In this document: piece by piece, positions 26,538 to 37,191 of the stretch | Layout: the number at the start of each line of letters is the position of its first letter | Numbering within the stretch: position 1 is the first letter of the stretch | NCBI RefSeq assembly: GCF_001854185.1 | Contig: NZ_CP017603.1 | Location: forward strand, 2,728,001-2,792,000 | Direction: 5' to 3' | Length of the DNA stretch: 64,000 nt | From: Clostridium formicaceticum | GTDB lineage: Bacteria; Bacillota; Clostridia; Peptostreptococcales; Natronincolaceae | The notes under the pieces: generated by a model | What the model was told of the DNA's origin: nothing | Databases searched by the model: none | Seen by the model: the letters and a program-made list of their open reading frames with translations, nothing else | Program-made: the position numbers and the translations under genes

Positions 26538-29500
26538 ATGGGAAGAAAACAACTAAAAGTAAATATGACTAAAAAAGTGTTTATCTATCTCTTTATAGGC
26601 TGTATACTTCCTACCTCATTATATGGATTGCTTGTATATCATAAAACTAATAGTATGTTTAAGCAAGAAATAAATAAATTTACTTATGACATCATGTATA
26701 ATAAGGAAAAAAATTTTGAGTTAGTTATGCAGAATATTGAGAGCTTAATTATTAACTTATCTGGATTAGATGACATTAGAAATACGCTGATGAATGAAAA
26801 TAATGATAATAGTTATAATAGATTAGCGGCACAGGCGAAGATCGGTTATCTATTAAGCGGATATTCAAATCTTAAAGGGCTGGTTTCTATTGACTTGTTT
26901 TCTATGAATGGTGCCCACTATCACGTGGGAGAAACATTAAATTATCGTAATATTAATAGGAATTTACAGCAAAACCTTTTTGAAGAGTCGATGGAAATGA
27001 ATTCCATTTTGATGTGGCATGGCATAGAGGATAATATTCACTTTAACTCTAAGCACAATAAGGTGGTTACTGCATCAAAAGTAATTAAGATAGTAGATAC
27101 AGATACAATGAAAGAAAAAGCAATAGGGTTTTTGATGATTAATTATGCTATTGATGCTTTTACAGAAAATATTCAAAACAATACTTTTGAAGAAGCACTG
27201 TATATGATTGTTGATAATAAGAATCGTATTGTTCATCATCCGGATAAAGGGATGGTAGGGCGAGAAATAAATCCTTCCTTTGTAGAAAAACTAAGCAGGG
27301 ATAGCGGCAGCTTTATACATAATATTGATGGTGAAGAAACCATGGTTACTTATATAAGTTCCAACAAGAGCGGATGGAGGACCATAACGCTTATACCGTT
27401 AAGTACGATTAATAGAAAAACCTCAGTTATTACCAATAACTTAATTTTGCTTATGATTTTTTACTTTCTAACACTTTTGCTATTTGTAAGTTTAATATCA
27501 AAAAAATATTTGTTTCCCATCAGAAAAATAACTGAACTATTTAAAAAACTCCAGGAGGGAAACATGGAGACAAGTAGTAAACTAGAAATACACGCTAATG
27601 ATGAAATTGGTGAGTTGGTTACTGGGTTCAATGCTTTTTTAAACAGTGTAAAAGATCGGATGCGGATGAAACAAGAATTACTGAATAGAGAAAGATTACT
27701 AAAGGGTATTACCAATGCCACCAATGAGCTTTTGAAGACGACGGAGTATGCCTTCGCTTTTTATAAGGCATTGGAGATATTAGGTGAAACAACGATGGCT
27801 GATAGGGTGTATATCTTTCGCAATCATATAAGTGAGGATACAAAGGAACTGGTGACGAGTCAGTGTTATGAATGGTGCAGGGAGGGTGTGGAATCACAGC
27901 TAGATAATCCAGATTTGCAAAATATTTCTTATACAGAAACAGCCCTTACATATTGGTATGATGTACTGTCTTCTGGTGAAAGTATTTGTGGATCTGCCAA
28001 GGATTTTCTTGAAGCTGAAAGAGCAATCCTTCGTTCTAAAGATATACTATCTATATTAATTATTCCTATATTCATTGACCATAATTTTGGGGGTTTTATG
28101 GGGTTCGATGTTCGTTTGAAAGAACGAAGGTGGTCTAAAGTGGAAAAGGATACTTTAAAAATAGCTGCAATAAGTATTGGCGGAGCATTAAGACGTATAG
28201 AGGCGGAACAAGCTTTGCAGGATATTTTGAAGGATGATCTTCGAAAAATGGTACAAAATCTGCAAAATCTTGTTTTTAAATTGAAAAAGGATGTAAAAGG
28301 CAATATTGTTTTTATTCTTTTTGGAGGAAAACTGGCCACGAAATTGGGGATAAGCACCAAAGACGTTTATGGCAAGACGCTTAAAGAATTCTCACCTAAA
28401 AAGCTCGCTAACTATATAGAAGGTTATTTTATAAAAGCTTTTAATGGAGAAGTGGAAAACTTTGATGTTAAGATTAAGCGCAGCGTTTTTTATGTAACCC
28501 TATCTCCTATCATAGAAGGAGGTGTTGTTAAAGAAGTAGTTGGTTCTGCTATTGATATCACACAGCATCGGAAAGCAGAAGAAAAAATTAGACATATGGC
28601 CTACTATGATACTTTGACAGGATTACCCAACCGAATTTTCTTCAATGAGAGAGTAGCGGCTGCAATAAAAAAAGCAGATACGAATAAAAGGAAAATTGCT
28701 ATTTTATTTTTAGACCTTGATCAATTTAAGATTATAAATGATACATTAGGGCATGCAACTGGTGATCAGTTGCTTAGAGAGGCAGCAGCCAGGCTAAATA
28801 AGTGTATCTCTAAGGATGATATTATTTCTCGTATGGGCGGTGACGAGTTTACAGTATTGCTTTCTAACATAGAAAAACATCAAGATGCTGTAAAAGTAGC
28901 TGAAAGAATGTTGGATATTTTAAAGCAATCATTTACAATCAATGAATACGAACTGTTCATTTCAGCCAGTATAGGGATTAGTCTTTATCCTTATCACGGA
29001 GATGATATAGAAACGCTTTTAAAGAATGCAGACATTGCAATGTATAAAGCTAAAGATGATGGAAGAAATAATCTTCAACTCTATACATCTACCATAAATT
29101 CCTACGCAATAGAAAGATTAAATATGGAGAATAATTTACGAAAAGCAATAGACCAAAACGAATTTTTTCTGCACTATCAGCCTAAAGTTGATGTAGAAAC
29201 GGGAAAAGTAGTAGGTTGTGAAGCTTTAGTGAGATGGCAGCATCCAGAAATGGGTTTGGTGTCACCCAATGACTTTATTCCATTAGCAGAGGAGACGGGG
29301 CTTATTATTTCTATAGGGGCATGGGTATTAAAATCAGCTTGCTTACAGAATGTAATGTGGCATCATGTGGGCTATAGAGATTTAAGTGTTTCTGTAAACA
29401 TTTCAGCAAAACAATTTCAGCACCAAAACATTGTAGAAATTGTTTCAAAGGTTCTAAAGGAGACAGGGCTTAGCCCTGAGCACTTAGAATTAGAAATCAC

Positions 29501-29891
29501 AGAAAATTGTATTATGCAAAATATGGAGAGAACCATAGCGATTATCCAGCAGCTGAAAGATATAGGTGTAAAAATTTCTATTGATGATTTTGGGACAGGT
29601 TTTTCGTCAATGGCTTACTTAAGAGAATTTGAAGTAGATAAACTGAAAATTGATAAAATCTTTATTGATAGCATTAATCATAGTTCTAGAAATGCTGCTA
29701 TAGTAGCTTCTATTATCAATATGGCACATAGCCTTGACTTAAAAGTAATCGCTGAAGGTGTGGAGACAGAAGAACAGTTATCATTATTAAAGACCTATAA
29801 GTGTAATGAAATTCAAGGATATCTTTTTAGTAAACCTTTAAGTGCAGAGGGATTTATAGAGATGATCACGGAGAGCAAAACTTCCCCTTGA
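26538..29891 (+). CDS. Membrane sensor with GAF, PAS, GGDEF and EAL domains (c-di-GMP turnover)
   Basis: This 1117-residue protein has membrane helix 1 (about 13-33), an extracellular Cache-like sensor (35-295), helix 2 (about 297-320), HAMP (to about 370), a GAF domain (about 390-555), a PAS domain (about 575-690), GGDEF (about 690-855) and EAL (about 865-1110). The cyclase site GGDEF near residue 767 is intact, but the inhibitory RxxD site five residues before it reads SKDD, so product inhibition is probably absent. The EAL domain keeps EAL (CEALVRW), the Glu of EITEN, DDFGTG and AEGVETEEQ, so it is probably an active c-di-GMP phosphodiesterase. The upstream binding protein is a likely partner. 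Confidence 0.93.
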   Translation: MGRKQLKVNMTKKVFIYLFIGCILPTSLYGLLVYHKTNSMFKQEINKFTYDIMYNKEKNFELVMQNIESLIINLSGLDDIRNTLMNENNDNSYNRLAAQAKIGYLLSGYSNLKGLVSIDLFSMNGAHYHVGETLNYRNINRNLQQNLFEESMEMNSILMWHGIEDNIHFNSKHNKVVTASKVIKIVDTDTMKEKAIGFLMINYAIDAFTENIQNNTFEEALYMIVDNKNRIVHHPDKGMVGREINPSFVEKLSRDSGSFIHNIDGEETMVTYISSNKSGWRTITLIPLSTINRKTSVITNNLILLMIFYFLTLLLFVSLISKKYLFPIRKITELFKKLQEGNMETSSKLEIHANDEIGELVTGFNAFLNSVKDRMRMKQELLNRERLLKGITNATNELLKTTEYAFAFYKALEILGETTMADRVYIFRNHISEDTKELVTSQCYEWCREGVESQLDNPDLQNISYTETALTYWYDVLSSGESICGSAKDFLEAERAILRSKDILSILIIPIFIDHNFGGFMGFDVRLKERRWSKVEKDTLKIAAISIGGALRRIEAEQALQDILKDDLRKMVQNLQNLVFKLKKDVKGNIVFILFGGKLATKLGISTKDVYGKTLKEFSPKKLANYIEGYFIKAFNGEVENFDVKIKRSVFYVTLSPIIEGGVVKEVVGSAIDITQHRKAEEKIRHMAYYDTLTGLPNRIFFNERVAAAIKKADTNKRKIAILFLDLDQFKIINDTLGHATGDQLLREAAARLNKCISKDDIISRMGGDEFTVLLSNIEKHQDAVKVAERMLDILKQSFTINEYELFISASIGISLYPYHGDDIETLLKNADIAMYKAKDDGRNNLQLYTSTINSYAIERLNMENNLRKAIDQNEFFLHYQPKVDVETGKVVGCEALVRWQHPEMGLVSPNDFIPLAEETGLIISIGAWVLKSACLQNVMWHHVGYRDLSVSVNISAKQFQHQNIVEIVSKVLKETGLSPEHLELEITENCIMQNMERTIAIIQQLKDIGVKISIDDFGTGFSSMAYLREFEVDKLKIDKIFIDSINHSSRNAAIVASIINMAHSLDLKVIAEGVETEEQLSLLKTYKCNEIQGYLFSKPLSAEGFIEMITESKTSP

Positions 29892-29912
29892 ATTGCAGCT
29901 GAATTTTATAAC

Positions 29913-29957
29913 CAAAGTTAGCGGTCCTATCTATAGAACCGCTAACTTTGTTTTTTT
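29913..29957 (+). terminator. Terminator between the GGDEF/EAL gene and gltB
   Basis: CAAAGTTAGCGGT and ACCGCTAACTTTG form a perfect 13-bp stem followed by seven T residues. Confidence 0.88.
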
Positions 29958-30044
29958 GAAGACAAAGATCTTTTGTTCAAATAAGTAAAGCAAACTATTT
30001 TAACAGTATTTTTGAAAAAAGAACAAAATTTTTTTGAAATTTTT

Positions 30045-30074
30045 TTGTTAAAATTCTAAATTTTATGGTAATAT
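30045..30074 (+). promoter_or_regulatory. Candidate gltB promoter
   Basis: TTGTTA and TAATAT are separated by 18 bases in a very AT-rich stretch, leaving a leader of about 135 bases before gltB. No terminator hairpin is visible in that leader. Other AT-rich matches are possible. Confidence 0.35.
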
Positions 30075-30215
30075 ATAAAGAATAAAAATGAAGTTCTTAT
30101 AATAGCCATACTAAAATAATATAGATGATGTGTTTAAAATACAAATCTGACATTTTAGAAGTGCATAAGCTATGGTGAATATGAACTACAAAATTACATA
30201 AAGGGGGAATGACAA

Positions 30216-33200
30216 ATGATGAACAATATTGGGTATCCTTTAAAGCAAGGCCTTTATGATCCCCAGTTTGAAAAGGACAGCTGTGGTGTTGGTTTTGTTG
30301 CTAGTATTAAAGGTGAAAAAACCCATGACATTGTAAAAAAAGGTCTTAAAGTTCTTGTAAATTTAACCCATAGGGGTGCTGTGGGTTCAGATCCCAAGAC
30401 AGGTGATGGTGCAGGCATTCTAACACAGATTCCACATGAATTTTTTAGGATATACTGTGATAACTTAGGGATTAGCCTGCCTAGTCCAGTAGAATATGGT
30501 ATTGGAATGATTTTTTTACCAAAAGAGCCAGCATTGCGACTTCGATGTGAGGGAATTGTTGAACGCGTTGTAGAAGAAGAGGGTCAAAAAGTCTTAGGAT
30601 GGAGGGATGTTCCCACAGATAATAGAAATATAGGTGAAACAGCAAAGGGAACTGAACCAACCATCCGACAGGTATTTGTAGAAAAGGCTCAAGGTATAGA
30701 CCAAGAATCCTTTGAAAGACGACTATATATTATCCGCAAGAAAGCAGAAAATGAAGTTAAAAGATTAATCGAAAGAAATTCAGAATATTTCTACATTTGC
30801 AGCATGTCTAGCAACACTATTGTTTACAAGGGTCTTTTATTGGCAGATCAGATTAACCAATATTATGTAGATTTAAACGATATTAATTTTAAAAGCGCTA
30901 TTGCCTTAGTACACCAAAGATACAGCACCAATACATTCCCTACATGGGATTTAGCACATCCGTTTAGATATATTGCCCATAATGGAGAGATTAATACCAT
31001 TAGAGGAAATAGAAATTGGATGAACGCTAGAGAAGGTGTATTAAAGTCAGAGGTATTTGGCAAGGAAATCAATAAACTCTTTCCAATTATTGGTGCAAAC
31101 GCCAGTGATTCAGCATCCTTTGATAATGTCCTTGAGCTTCTTGTTGCAGACGGAAGAAGTTTGGCCCATTCATTGATGATGTTGATTCCTCAAACTTGGA
31201 GGGACAACGATGTGATGGCACCCTATAAAAGAGCTTTTTATGAATATCATGCTTCCTTTATGGAACCATGGGATGGACCTGCTGCAGTAGCTTGTACAGA
31301 TGGGACGCAAGTATGCGCAGTACTGGATAGAAATGGATTAAGACCTGCACGCTATGTGATTACAAAAAATGGCCTTGTGGTCTTAGCATCAGAGGCAGGA
31401 GCCTTGGAGCTTGATCCTAAGGAAATTGAATCGAAGGGAAAATTAAAGCCAGGAAAAATATTTCTAGTGGATACCAAGGAAGGTAGAATTATTCCAGATC
31501 ATGAATTGAAGAAAAAGATTTGCACAGAAAAGCCTTACAGAGAGATGGTTGAAAGCTGCAGAATGACTTTGGATCAATTAGAAAATAGTGGTGAAAAATC
31601 AGAAACCGAAGTGGAAAGCTTAATAGAAAAACAACAAGCCTTTGGTTATACGCTAGAGGATTTAAAAAAAATCCTTGGCACCATGGCTAGCACAGGGAAA
31701 GAGCCCATAGGTTCTATGGGGAATGATACACCATTAGCAGTATTGTCTAATAAACCACAGCTTTTATTTTCTTACTTTAAACAATTATTTGCTCAAGTAA
31801 CAAATCCTCCAATAGATTGTATAAGAGAGAACATGGTGATGTCTCTTACAAACTTTATTGGAACACAAGAAAATATATTAAACAAGGAACTTCCTAACCA
31901 AGCTTTTATAAAAATTAATACACCGATATTAACCAACCTAGAAATGGCAAAAATAAAAGCTCTAAGAAACAAAGATTTTAAGACAACTACGATTCCAATT
32001 ACCTTTAAATACGATACAGGTATCGAAGGTTTTAAGGCAGCGTTACAGCAGGTCTGTGAAAGAGCATCTAAAAGAATTGAAGAAGGCTATAATATCGTTG
32101 TTCTGAGTGATAGAAATGTGGGGTCTTATGATGCAGCTATACCGAGTTTATTGGCAGTTGCTGCTTTGCAACACCATCTCATTAAAGAAAAAACAAGAAC
32201 AAAAATTTCTATTATTGTTGAGACAGCAGAGGCAAGAGAAACAATGCACATGGCTTTATTGATTGGTTATGGTGCTACAGCAATTAATCCATACTTAGCT
32301 TTTGAATCCATAGACGCTATAATTAAAAAAGGAGATTTAAAGGATATAGACTTTGAAAAAGCTGAAAAAAATTATGTAAAAGCATTGTCAGAGGGCTTAT
32401 TGAAAATTCTTTCTAGAATGGGAATTTCAACCCTACAAAGCTATCATGGTGCGCAAATATTTGAAGCCATTGGATTATCCAGTGAATTTATCAATGACTA
32501 TTTTGACGGAACCCCCTCTAGGGTAGAGGGAGTAGGGATCGAAACCATTGGAGAAGAGGTCTTGATCCGTCATAGAAATGCTTTTAATAAAATCAGAAAA
32601 CCAATTGCAGAACTGGATGTAGGTGGCATCTATTCATGGAGAAAAGATGGAGAATATCATTTATTCAACCCAGAAACTATTTACAAACTTCAGGTGGCTA
32701 CGAGGAATAATGATTATGGTATCTATAAGGAATATGCAGAAGTGATTAACGATCAAAGTGAACACCTTTGTACTATCAGAGGATTATTGAAGTTTAAAGA
32801 AAGTAATCCAATTTCCATTAGCGAGGTAGAGCCAATTGGTGAAATTGTAAAAAGATTTTGTACTGGTGCTATGTCCTTCGGTTCCATTAGTAAAGAAGCC
32901 CATGAAACCATAGCGATTGCTATGAATAGATTAGGGGCTAGGAGTAACTCTGGAGAAGGCGGAGAAGATGCTGAAAGATATAAAAGAGAAGAAAATGGTG
33001 ATTTAAAAAGAAGTGCAATAAAACAGGTAGCTTCAGCTCGCTTTGGGGTTACTGCAGAATACCTCGTGAATGCTGATGAAATTCAAATTAAGATGGCACA
33101 GGGAGCAAAACCAGGAGAAGGTGGGCAGCTTCCTGGAAGCAAGGTGGATAAGGCGATTGCAAGAACAAGAAATTCTACACCAGGGATTGATTTGATTTCA

Positions 33201-34781
33201 CCACCACCACACCATGATATTTATTCTATAGAGGATTTATCTCAATTAATCTTTGATTTAAAGAGTGTGAATGCTTCTGCAAAAATCAGCGTTAAGTTGG
33301 TATCTGAGGTTGGGGTAGGTACAGTAGCTGCCGGAGTTGCAAAAGCTCATGCAGATGTGATTCTTATAAGTGGGCATGACGGAGGTACTGGAGCATCACC
33401 GGTTTCGTCAATAAAACATGTAGGCACACCTTGGGAATTAGGGGTTGCAGAAGCACAGCAGGTATTACTTTTAAACAATCTAAGAAGCAGAGTAAGACTT
33501 CAAACAGATGGTCAGTTAAAAACGGGGAGAGATGTTGCCATTGCTGCCCTATTGGGTGCAGAGGAATTTGGATTTGCTACCACAGCTTTAGTGGTTTTAG
33601 GTTGTACCATGTTAAGAAATTGCCATGAAAACACCTGCGAAATGGGCATAGCCACGCAGGATCCAGAAATTAGAAAGAATTTTAGAGGAAAACCAGAATA
33701 TATTATTAACTTCTTCACTTTCATTGCACAAGAGGTAAGAGAGATCATGGCGCAACTTGGTTTTAGAACCATGAATGAAATGATAGGTCGTGTAGATCTT
33801 CTTGAAGCCAATAAAAGCCTGAAGCATTGGAAGGCAAATAAAGTAGATCTTTCTTCTATTTTATATAAGCCAGACATGCCAAAGAGAATTAAACCTTATT
33901 GTGTGAAGTCGCAGGATCATGGTTTAGATAAATTGATGGATTATAAATTTTTACAGGTAGCACAGTATGCTATAGACGATAAATGTAAAGTTCGAGCAAG
34001 CTTTGAAATAAAAAATGTAGACCGTTCTGTAGGTGCTATGTTAAGTGGAAAGATTGCTAAAAAGTATGGAGAGGAAGGATTACCAGAGGATACAATCCTC
34101 TTTGAACTCACCGGTTCAGCAGGTCAAAGCTTTGGTGCTTTTTGTGTTAAAGGTTTAACCCTCGTTCTTGAAGGAGAAGCAAATGACTATGTTGGTAAAG
34201 GTTTATCAGGTGGCAAGCTTGTGATAAAAACCCCTAGAACAGCCTCTTATAAACAAGATGAGAATGTAATTGCAGGAAATACTATTCTTTATGGAGCCAC
34301 CAGTGGTAAAGTCTTCATTAATGGCATCGTAGGCCAAAGGTTTGCTGTTAGAAATAGTGGTGCATTAGCTGTTGTTGAGGGTGTAGGAGATCATTGCTGT
34401 GAGTATATGACCGGTGGTGTAGTAGTGGTTCTAGGAAAAACCGGAAGAAACTTTGCAGCAGGTATGAGCGGTGGCGTAGCGTATGTACTTGATGTAGATG
34501 GGGATTTCGAAGGAAAATGTAATAAGAGCATGGTTACCGTGGAAAGTGTAGAGGAAAAAGAAGAATTAGCAGTAATTTTTAGTATGGTTGAAGAACATTA
34601 TCAGCTTACAAATAGTGAAAAGGCAGGTCGTATTCTCAGAGATTGGGATCAATATAGTAACAAGTTGAAGAAAGTTATATCTCCAGCTTATAAATCTGTG
34701 CTTGAGAAAATGAAGCAGCAGAGGGCGGAAAAATTAGTAGATGCTGCATTGATGGAAGTTTGTAGCAGTAAGGAGGCATAG
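30216..34781 (+). CDS. gltB: Glutamate synthase large (alpha) subunit
   Basis: This 1521-residue protein makes glutamate from glutamine and 2-oxoglutarate. The N-terminal class II amidotransferase has its nucleophile Cys23 in FEKDSCGVGFVAS, after a short propeptide that is normally cleaved. The FMN/2-oxoglutarate barrel contains PPPHHDIYSIEDL and GHDGGTGASP. The cysteine cluster LGCTMLRNCHENTCEMG binds the 3Fe-4S cluster. The C-terminal GXGXG helix domain carries the repeated GG.VVVLG and GMSGGVAYVLD motifs. The size is right for the bacterial enzyme. gltD starts 3 bases after the stop, and together they assimilate ammonia, including that fixed by nitrogenase. AAGGGGG precedes the start. Confidence 0.97.
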   Translation: MMNNIGYPLKQGLYDPQFEKDSCGVGFVASIKGEKTHDIVKKGLKVLVNLTHRGAVGSDPKTGDGAGILTQIPHEFFRIYCDNLGISLPSPVEYGIGMIFLPKEPALRLRCEGIVERVVEEEGQKVLGWRDVPTDNRNIGETAKGTEPTIRQVFVEKAQGIDQESFERRLYIIRKKAENEVKRLIERNSEYFYICSMSSNTIVYKGLLLADQINQYYVDLNDINFKSAIALVHQRYSTNTFPTWDLAHPFRYIAHNGEINTIRGNRNWMNAREGVLKSEVFGKEINKLFPIIGANASDSASFDNVLELLVADGRSLAHSLMMLIPQTWRDNDVMAPYKRAFYEYHASFMEPWDGPAAVACTDGTQVCAVLDRNGLRPARYVITKNGLVVLASEAGALELDPKEIESKGKLKPGKIFLVDTKEGRIIPDHELKKKICTEKPYREMVESCRMTLDQLENSGEKSETEVESLIEKQQAFGYTLEDLKKILGTMASTGKEPIGSMGNDTPLAVLSNKPQLLFSYFKQLFAQVTNPPIDCIRENMVMSLTNFIGTQENILNKELPNQAFIKINTPILTNLEMAKIKALRNKDFKTTTIPITFKYDTGIEGFKAALQQVCERASKRIEEGYNIVVLSDRNVGSYDAAIPSLLAVAALQHHLIKEKTRTKISIIVETAEARETMHMALLIGYGATAINPYLAFESIDAIIKKGDLKDIDFEKAEKNYVKALSEGLLKILSRMGISTLQSYHGAQIFEAIGLSSEFINDYFDGTPSRVEGVGIETIGEEVLIRHRNAFNKIRKPIAELDVGGIYSWRKDGEYHLFNPETIYKLQVATRNNDYGIYKEYAEVINDQSEHLCTIRGLLKFKESNPISISEVEPIGEIVKRFCTGAMSFGSISKEAHETIAIAMNRLGARSNSGEGGEDAERYKREENGDLKRSAIKQVASARFGVTAEYLVNADEIQIKMAQGAKPGEGGQLPGSKVDKAIARTRNSTPGIDLISPPPHHDIYSIEDLSQLIFDLKSVNASAKISVKLVSEVGVGTVAAGVAKAHADVILISGHDGGTGASPVSSIKHVGTPWELGVAEAQQVLLLNNLRSRVRLQTDGQLKTGRDVAIAALLGAEEFGFATTALVVLGCTMLRNCHENTCEMGIATQDPEIRKNFRGKPEYIINFFTFIAQEVREIMAQLGFRTMNEMIGRVDLLEANKSLKHWKANKVDLSSILYKPDMPKRIKPYCVKSQDHGLDKLMDYKFLQVAQYAIDDKCKVRASFEIKNVDRSVGAMLSGKIAKKYGEEGLPEDTILFELTGSAGQSFGAFCVKGLTLVLEGEANDYVGKGLSGGKLVIKTPRTASYKQDENVIAGNTILYGATSGKVFINGIVGQRFAVRNSGALAVVEGVGDHCCEYMTGGVVVVLGKTGRNFAAGMSGGVAYVLDVDGDFEGKCNKSMVTVESVEEKEELAVIFSMVEEHYQLTNSEKAGRILRDWDQYSNKLKKVISPAYKSVLEKMKQQRAEKLVDAALMEVCSSKEA

Positions 34782-34784
34782 GTT

Positions 34785-36218
34785 ATGGGAAAATTATATG
34801 GATTTAAAGAATACAATAGACAAACTTCTCCAAAACGGCCTGTAGCAGAAAGGATAAAGGATTATAAAGAGTTGTATCTTGCGTTTCCAGAAGATAGCCT
34901 TATGCAGCAGGGGGCTAGATGTATGGATTGTGGAACACCTTTTTGTAATTGGGGTTGTTCTTTGGGGAATATCATACCAGATTTTAATGACTTCGTTTAT
35001 AGAGGCGAATGGGAAAGAGCTTATCAAAGGTTAAGACTTACCAATTGTTTCCCAGAGTTTACAGGAAGAATTTGTCCTGCATTGTGTGAAGGTTCTTGCA
35101 CTTTAGGGATTAACAGAGAAGCTGTTTCTATTCGTGAAATTGAATTGAATATTATAGAAAAGGCTTTTAAGGAAGGATGGGTTAAACCAAATCCTCCAAA
35201 AGTGAGAACAGGAAAAAAAGTTGCAGTTATCGGTTCAGGGCCTTCGGGATTATCTGCTGCTTATGCACTAAACTCTGTTGGACACAGTATTATAGTATTT
35301 GAAAAAGCTGATGAGATAGGCGGGCTTTTAAGATATGGTATCCCTGACTTTAAGCTTGAAAAGCATGTTATTGATAGAAGAGTAAACCTCATGAAGGAAG
35401 AAGGGGTTGTCTTTAAAACTAATACCTATGTAGGGATTGATTATAAAACAAAGCAGCTATTGGAAGATTTCGATGTTGTGCTTTTAACAGGAGGATCCAC
35501 CGTTCCCAGAGATTTAAAAGTAGAAGGGAGAGAGCTTAAAGGAATACACTTTGCAATGGAGTTTTTAACACAACAAAATAAAAAAAATGCAGGAAAAACT
35601 GTTGAAAACGAAATATCTGCTAAAAATAAAACAGTACTAGTGATAGGTGGTGGCGACACAGGCTCAGACTGTATTGGTACTTCTGTAAGACAAGGTGCTA
35701 AAGAAGTATACCAATTTGAAATCATGCCAAAACCTCCAGAAACCAGAGATGAAACCATGCCATGGCCTTTATATCCAAGAACCTTGAAAATAAGCACTTC
35801 TCATGAAGAAGGTTGCACGAGAGATTGGTGTATTGATACCTTGAAGTTTTCAGGGAAAAGTGGAAAGGTAACCACCATGCATGGATGTAAGGTAGCGTGG
35901 GAAAATAGCGTTGAAGGTAATATGATCATGAACAGAATTCCTGATTCAGATTTTGAGTTAAAAGTGGATTTAGTTCTTTTGGCAATGGGCTTTGTGCACC
36001 CAGAAAAAGAAGGTTTATTGCAGGAATTAGACGTTGTATTAGACGATAGAGGAAATGTTTTCACGAATCATAAATACGAAACTACCGTTGAAAGGGTTTT
36101 TGCAGCCGGCGATATGCGAAAAGGACAATCTTTAGTAGTTTCTGCAATAGAAGAAGGTCAAAAGGCAGCAAAGGCTATTGATGAATATTTAATGGGAGAA
36201 ACCTCTCTTAAGGGATAG
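34785..36218 (+). CDS. gltD: Glutamate synthase small (beta) subunit, NADPH-dependent
   Basis: This 477-residue flavoprotein passes electrons from NAD(P)H to GltB. The N-terminal domain has two cysteine clusters for 4Fe-4S centres (CMDCGTPFCNWGC and CFPEFTGRICPALCEGSC). GSGPSGLSAAYAL is the FAD-binding fold (about residue 150) and GGGDTGSDCIGT is the NADPH-binding fold (about 290). AAGDMRKGQSLVVSAIEEG is the conserved C-terminal FAD contact. The gene is tightly coupled to gltB (3-base gap). A hairpin terminator follows. Confidence 0.96.
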   Translation: MGKLYGFKEYNRQTSPKRPVAERIKDYKELYLAFPEDSLMQQGARCMDCGTPFCNWGCSLGNIIPDFNDFVYRGEWERAYQRLRLTNCFPEFTGRICPALCEGSCTLGINREAVSIREIELNIIEKAFKEGWVKPNPPKVRTGKKVAVIGSGPSGLSAAYALNSVGHSIIVFEKADEIGGLLRYGIPDFKLEKHVIDRRVNLMKEEGVVFKTNTYVGIDYKTKQLLEDFDVVLLTGGSTVPRDLKVEGRELKGIHFAMEFLTQQNKKNAGKTVENEISAKNKTVLVIGGGDTGSDCIGTSVRQGAKEVYQFEIMPKPPETRDETMPWPLYPRTLKISTSHEEGCTRDWCIDTLKFSGKSGKVTTMHGCKVAWENSVEGNMIMNRIPDSDFELKVDLVLLAMGFVHPEKEGLLQELDVVLDDRGNVFTNHKYETTVERVFAAGDMRKGQSLVVSAIEEGQKAAKAIDEYLMGETSLKG

Positions 36219-36272
36219 AAAAGTCCTATATTGAAATACAGTGGACGGTATACAGTATTATAAGAGCTATAA

Positions 36273-36317
36273 AAAGATACTTCTTTTAAGAATTACTTTC
36301 TTAAGAGAGGTATCTTT
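36273..36317 (+). terminator. gltBD terminator
   Basis: AAAGATACTTCTTTTAAG pairs with CTTAAGAGAGGTATCTTT using some G-T pairs, followed by CTTTATC. The stretch up to 36513 has no gene; a short hairpin CCGCTTTTGCAAGTGG lies near 36352. Confidence 0.7.
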
Positions 36318-36513
36318 CTTTATCCTTCGGTGTATTGCTAAGACGCCCGCTTTTGCAAGTGGAAGATAGTACTACATTCTAGAAATAAACTCGACTAAGC
36401 AAATAAGAAGTTTTTTACGAGAAACCACGATATAAATCAAATAATCTGATAAAATAGAAATATTAAATACAATCATAAAGTAAATATCTTAAAATAGAAA
36501 CGGAGTGATGTTA

Positions 36514-37191
36514 GTGGTAGGGACAAAGCTTCTTTTGGTAGAAGATGAAGAAAAACTTCGAAAACTAGTAAAAACGTACTTGTTGAAAGAAGGAGCACAT
36601 GTTTTTGAAGCAGGTGATGGGTTAGAAGCAATGAGGATATGGCAGGAAAACAAAATTGATCTTGTGATTTTAGATATTATGCTTCCTAAGTACGATGGCT
36701 GGGCATTGTGTAAAAGGATACGGGAAGAAAGTAATATTCCTATTATTATGCTAACTGCTCGAAGCGAAGAGAGTGATAAACTATTTGGTTTTGAATTAGG
36801 GGCAGATGATTATATGACAAAACCCTTCAGTGTAAAAGAATTGGTGGCGCGTATAAAGGCATTGTTGAAAAGAAGTAGTGAAGTGATATCTTTGGACATT
36901 ATAAAAATTGAGGAGCTAAAGGTGGACAAAAAATCTCATCAAGTTATGTTAAGAGATTGTATTCTTGAATTAAGTCCTAAAGAATATGATTTATTGCTGT
37001 ATTTGATACACAATAAAAATCAAGCCCTCACAAGAGAAATGATCCTAAATGCTGTTTGGGGATATGACTATTATGGAGATTTAAGAACTGTTGATACTCA
37101 TATTAAAAGATTACGCCAAAAACTAAAGGATTATGGAGATAAAATTATAACAATACGAGGAACTGGATATCGGTTTGAGGTAAAAATATGA
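36514..37191 (+). CDS. OmpR-family response regulator
   Basis: This 225-residue regulator has a receiver domain (acidic pocket Glu10-Asp11, phospho-acceptor Asp54 in LVILDIMLP, LTARSEE, TKPF) and a winged-helix DNA-binding domain (LSPKEYDLLLYLIHN and TVDTHIKRLRQKL). The GTG at 36514 is preferred because GGAGTG at 36502-36507 lies about 7 bases before it; the GTG at 36505 and ATG at 36508 overlap or touch that site. The gene overlaps the kinase gene by 4 bases. The convergent DUF2680 gene may be a target, which is inference from position. Confidence 0.92.
   Translation: MVGTKLLLVEDEEKLRKLVKTYLLKEGAHVFEAGDGLEAMRIWQENKIDLVILDIMLPKYDGWALCKRIREESNIPIIMLTARSEESDKLFGFELGADDYMTKPFSVKELVARIKALLKRSSEVISLDIIKIEELKVDKKSHQVMLRDCILELSPKEYDLLLYLIHNKNQALTREMILNAVWGYDYYGDLRTVDTHIKRLRQKLKDYGDKIITIRGTGYRFEVKI

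Noticed and set aside
33431-33877. Plus- and minus-strand ORFs inside gltB
   Set aside because: They lie in other frames over a strongly conserved gltB region and are shadows of it.
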